From Qipengyuania intermedia (GTDB lineage Bacteria > Pseudomonadota > Alphaproteobacteria > Sphingomonadales > Sphingomonadaceae): a DNA stretch of 64,000 nucleotides. The DNA is taken from NCBI RefSeq assembly GCF_019711615.1, contig NZ_JAIGNS010000002.1, positions 1 through 64,000 on the forward strand. The letters are read 5' to 3'. The notes below the pieces were generated by a model. It made no database searches. It was not told the DNA's origin and saw nothing but the letters and a program-made list of their open reading frames with translations. Position numbers and translations under genes: made by a program. This document shows, piece after piece, positions 63,725 to 64,000 of this stretch. Position 1 is the first letter of the stretch; every line of letters begins with the position of its first letter.

Positions 63725-64000
63725 ATGGCGCGGCGCGACCCTTTCGTTCTACTCGACGATGCACGCAGCGATGGTGCGGCGGACGCGTTGCTGTTCGAAC
63801 GGCCGCGCGCGGTCTTCGTCGCCTCGCGGCCCGGAGACGTGGCAGCGACGCTGGAGGCTGCGGAGCAGGCGCGGCGCGAAGGCGGCGAACTGGCCGGCTT
63901 TATCGCCTACGAGGCAGGGCTCGCGCTTGAAGGCCGCCTTCAACATCGCGCCGCAGCGAAGACGGGGGCGTCCGGTCCGCTGGTGTGGCTAGGCCTGTTC
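63725..64000 (+). CDS. pabB: Aminodeoxychorismate synthase component I, N-terminal part (cut by window end)
   Basis: The frame is open from ATG 63725 to the window edge, 92 codons. It reads ARRDPFVLLDDARSDGAADA, then FVASRPGDVAATLEAAEQA, GGELAGFIAYEAGLALEGRL and PLVWLGLF, the N-terminal style of PabB, which makes 4-amino-4-deoxychorismate for folate. AAAGGCAGG lies before the ATG. The catalytic chorismate-binding domain lies outside, so the call rests on the first 92 residues only. Confidence 0.72.
   Translation, partial: MARRDPFVLLDDARSDGAADALLFERPRAVFVASRPGDVAATLEAAEQARREGGELAGFIAYEAGLALEGRLQHRAAAKTGASGPLVWLGLF

Overview
The window is a continuous stretch of GC-rich alphaproteobacterial chromosome, most likely from the Sphingomonadales and probably an Erythrobacteraceae relative (inference from gene content and protein style). 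Supporting signs are two TonB-dependent receptors, a CCA-encoding tRNA-Gly, a class Ia ribonucleotide reductase, an HWE-type kinase, dense coding, and many 4-base start/stop overlaps. I see no IS element, transposase, integrase, CRISPR array or rRNA. This is mainly core and housekeeping genome with a few accessory patches.

Layout. 0.5-6.2 kb: ribonucleotide reductase. nrdA and nrdB are separated by a glycosyltransferase and two small reverse-strand genes, and neither subunit shows an ATP-cone. 6.2-11.2 kb: small accessory genes, namely a sulfotransferase, a membrane-anchored thermonuclease, two DUF1294 paralogues (one with an Excalibur domain), a YdcH protein, an NTF2-like protein and a lipoprotein. 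11.2-16.5 kb: argB, a tightly coupled yggT-folD-lipoprotein-marC block, then a LON-domain protein with a CnoX-like thioredoxin-TPR protein, and tRNA-Gly(GCC). 16.6-20.6 kb: a ZnuD-like receptor with acidic and histidine-rich stretches, a saccharopine-dehydrogenase-like oxidoreductase and dcd.

20.7-25.7 kb: a phage-like pair (small protein plus parallel beta-helix spike-like protein) beside two cell-envelope glycosyltransferases. 25.7-31.8 kb: a reverse-strand run with TetR, DUF1295, PlsC, two membrane proteins, and the first two leucine-catabolism enzymes (mccB, ivd). 32.0-38.8 kb: a GAF-PAS-HWE kinase, a lipoprotein coupled to a betaine-type ABC importer whose permease and binding protein are fused, DUF2147, and midA-lgt. 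38.9-46.2 kb: an acyl-CoA synthetase coupled to glnD, then a second TonB receptor. The synthetase and the receptor share a 14-base upstream motif. 46.3-53.7 kb: yggS, a ThiE-like protein, ftsK, a SUMF1-fold lipoprotein behind a BlaI/CopY-like operator, a DUF389 protein and ald. 53.7-58.2 kb: a thioesterase and a secreted S9 oligopeptidase, divergent from an aminopeptidase P, which together suit proline-peptide use. 58.2-64 kb: VOC and cupin proteins, a six-EF-hand exported protein with a striking predicted 5' leader, an OmpR-type two-component pair, a HerA-like ATPase and the start of pabB.

The most unusual signals are regulatory. First, two competing hairpins, one hiding the ribosome binding site, precede the EF-hand gene next to a two-component system. 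Second, a near-palindrome precedes the two genes noted above. Third, an 8-bp stem flanks the ribosome binding site of the phage-like gene. Fourth, a DnaA-box-like 9-mer lies upstream of both reductase genes. I did not find a complete, clearly new multi-gene system. All functions are assigned by reading protein motifs; no database search was run.
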